NCBI GenBank assembly: GCA_030697085.1
Contig: JAUYQT010000622.1
Coordinates: 1-7,249, forward strand
DNA: 7,249 nt
Direction of reading: 5' to 3'
Origin: Azonexus sp.
GTDB taxonomy: Bacteria; Pseudomonadota; Gammaproteobacteria; Burkholderiales; Rhodocyclaceae
A program made the position numbers and the translations under genes. Numbering within the stretch: the stretch's first letter is position 1; every line of letters begins with the position of its first letter. The notes beneath the pieces were generated by a model that was given only the letters and a program-made list of their open reading frames with translations, was not told the DNA's origin and did not search any database. Shown in pieces: positions 6,538 through 7,249 of the stretch.

Positions 6538-7249
6538 ATGCTCAAAATTTATAACTCACTGAAGCGCGAAAAGCAGCTTTTCGTTCCTATCGAACCGAAT
6601 AAAGTTCGCATGTATGTTTGCGGAATGACGGTCTATGACTATTGTCACCTTGGGCATGCCCGGGTGATGGTGGTGTTTGATATGGCCTATCGCTGGCTCA
6701 AGGCTTCCGGCTACGACGTGACCTATGTTCGCAATATTACTGATATTGATGACAAAATCATCCGACGGGCGGCGGAAAGCGGTGAGACGATCCAGCAGTT
6801 GACCAATCGTTTCATCGCTTTCATGCATGAAGATGCTGATGCGTTAGGGGTTTTGCGCCCTGATTTTGAGCCGCGTGCCACCGAGTTTGTGCCGGAAATG
6901 CTTGATCTTATCAGCCAGCTTGAAGCGAAAGGTTTGGCGTATCAGGCTAGCGATGGTGACGTAAATTATGCTGTGCGCAAATTTGACGGCTATGGCAAGT
7001 TGTCCGGTAAATCGCTCGATGATTTGCGGGCTGGTGAGCGCGTCGAGGTTGATTCTGCCAAGCAGGATCCACTCGATTTTGTGCTCTGGAAACACGCCAA
7101 GCCGGGTGAGCCAGCCTGGCAATCACCGTGGGGCGAGGGCCGGCCAGGTTGGCATATTGAATGCTCGGCGATGAGCTCGAAGCTTCTTGGCCAGCATTTT
7201 GACATTCATGGCGGTGGGCAGGATTTGCAGTTTCCGCACCACGAAAACG
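6538..7249 (+). CDS. cysS: Cysteinyl-tRNA synthetase, N-terminal 237 residues (truncated by window edge)
   Basis: CysRS is the cytoplasmic class I synthetase that charges tRNA-Cys. The frame is open from the ATG at 6538 to the window end, so about half of a protein that is usually about 460 aa is present. Visible landmarks are MLKIYNSL at the N-terminus, [17 protein letters not shown] at 26-42 containing the HIGH-type signature HLGH (37-40), [13 protein letters not shown] at 63-75, [10 protein letters not shown] at 106-114, and FVLWK..GEP..PSW-like and [14 protein letters not shown] segments up to 214. It ends with [17 protein letters not shown]. Zinc ligands C28, C209 and H234 fall at the same positions as in the E. 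coli enzyme; the fourth, E238, would be the next residue past the edge. The KMSKS motif is outside the window. No ATG, GTG or TTG lies in frame between the start and an upstream stop at 6490. A clear Shine-Dalgarno sequence is lacking. The gene diverges from the envelope operon. Confidence 0.97.
   Translation, partial: MLKIYNSLKREKQLFVPIEPNKVRMYVCGMTVYDYCHLGHARVMVVFDMAYRWLKASGYDVTYVRNITDIDDKIIRRAAESGETIQQLTNRFIAFMHEDADALGVLRPDFEPRATEFVPEMLDLISQLEAKGLAYQASDGDVNYAVRKFDGYGKLSGKSLDDLRAGERVEVDSAKQDPLDFVLWKHAKPGEPAWQSPWGEGRPGWHIECSAMSSKLLGQHFDIHGGGQDLQFPHHEN

Noticed and set aside
1..7249. Mobile elements, CRISPR arrays, tRNA genes or phage genes
   Set aside because: No terminal repeats, transposase motifs, regularly spaced repeats or cloverleaf-like segments were seen; coding density and composition look uniform and chromosomal.

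Overview
The window looks like chromosomal housekeeping DNA from a Gram-negative proteobacterium. I infer a betaproteobacterium of the Rhodocyclales type (Dechloromonas/Azonexus-like). Evidence for this is the lipid A enzyme LpxH, periplasmic proteins with Sec and Tat signals, moderate-to-high GC, and the order cysS / TPR protein / ppiA / ppiB / lpxH, which I recall from betaproteobacteria. The genus is inference. I see no mobile element, phage gene, tRNA, rRNA or CRISPR array.

Layout: two transcription units diverge from one short intergenic region (about 6434-6537). Rightwards runs cysS (cysteinyl-tRNA synthetase), cut by the right edge. Leftwards on the minus strand runs a tightly packed run of seven genes: an exported TPR protein with an NTF2-like C-terminal domain (5351-6433); an exported YkuD-type L,D-transpeptidase/carboxypeptidase, also with an NTF2-like C-terminal domain (4008-5351); periplasmic cyclophilin ppiA (3436-4011); cytoplasmic cyclophilin ppiB (2936-3427); lpxH (2202-2939); recQ (362-2197); and the N-terminal part of a Tat-exported FAD protein (1-352), cut by the left edge. 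The junctions overlap by 1 to 4 nt or are separated by 4 to 9 nt, and no intergenic terminator is visible, so this is most likely one operon.

The first five genes of the leftward unit share an envelope theme: peptidoglycan remodelling, periplasmic and cytosolic prolyl isomerisation, and lipid A synthesis. recQ (DNA repair) and the flavoprotein seem to be appended downstream. The point I find most worth pursuing is that the TPR protein and the neighbouring YkuD enzyme carry recognisably related C-terminal NTF2-like domains. This suggests a dedicated partner or regulator for the enzyme. Other structural signals are two strong hairpins inside the 5' parts of operon genes, a TTG start followed by an 8-T run in lpxH, and a face-to-face promoter pair between the TPR gene and cysS.
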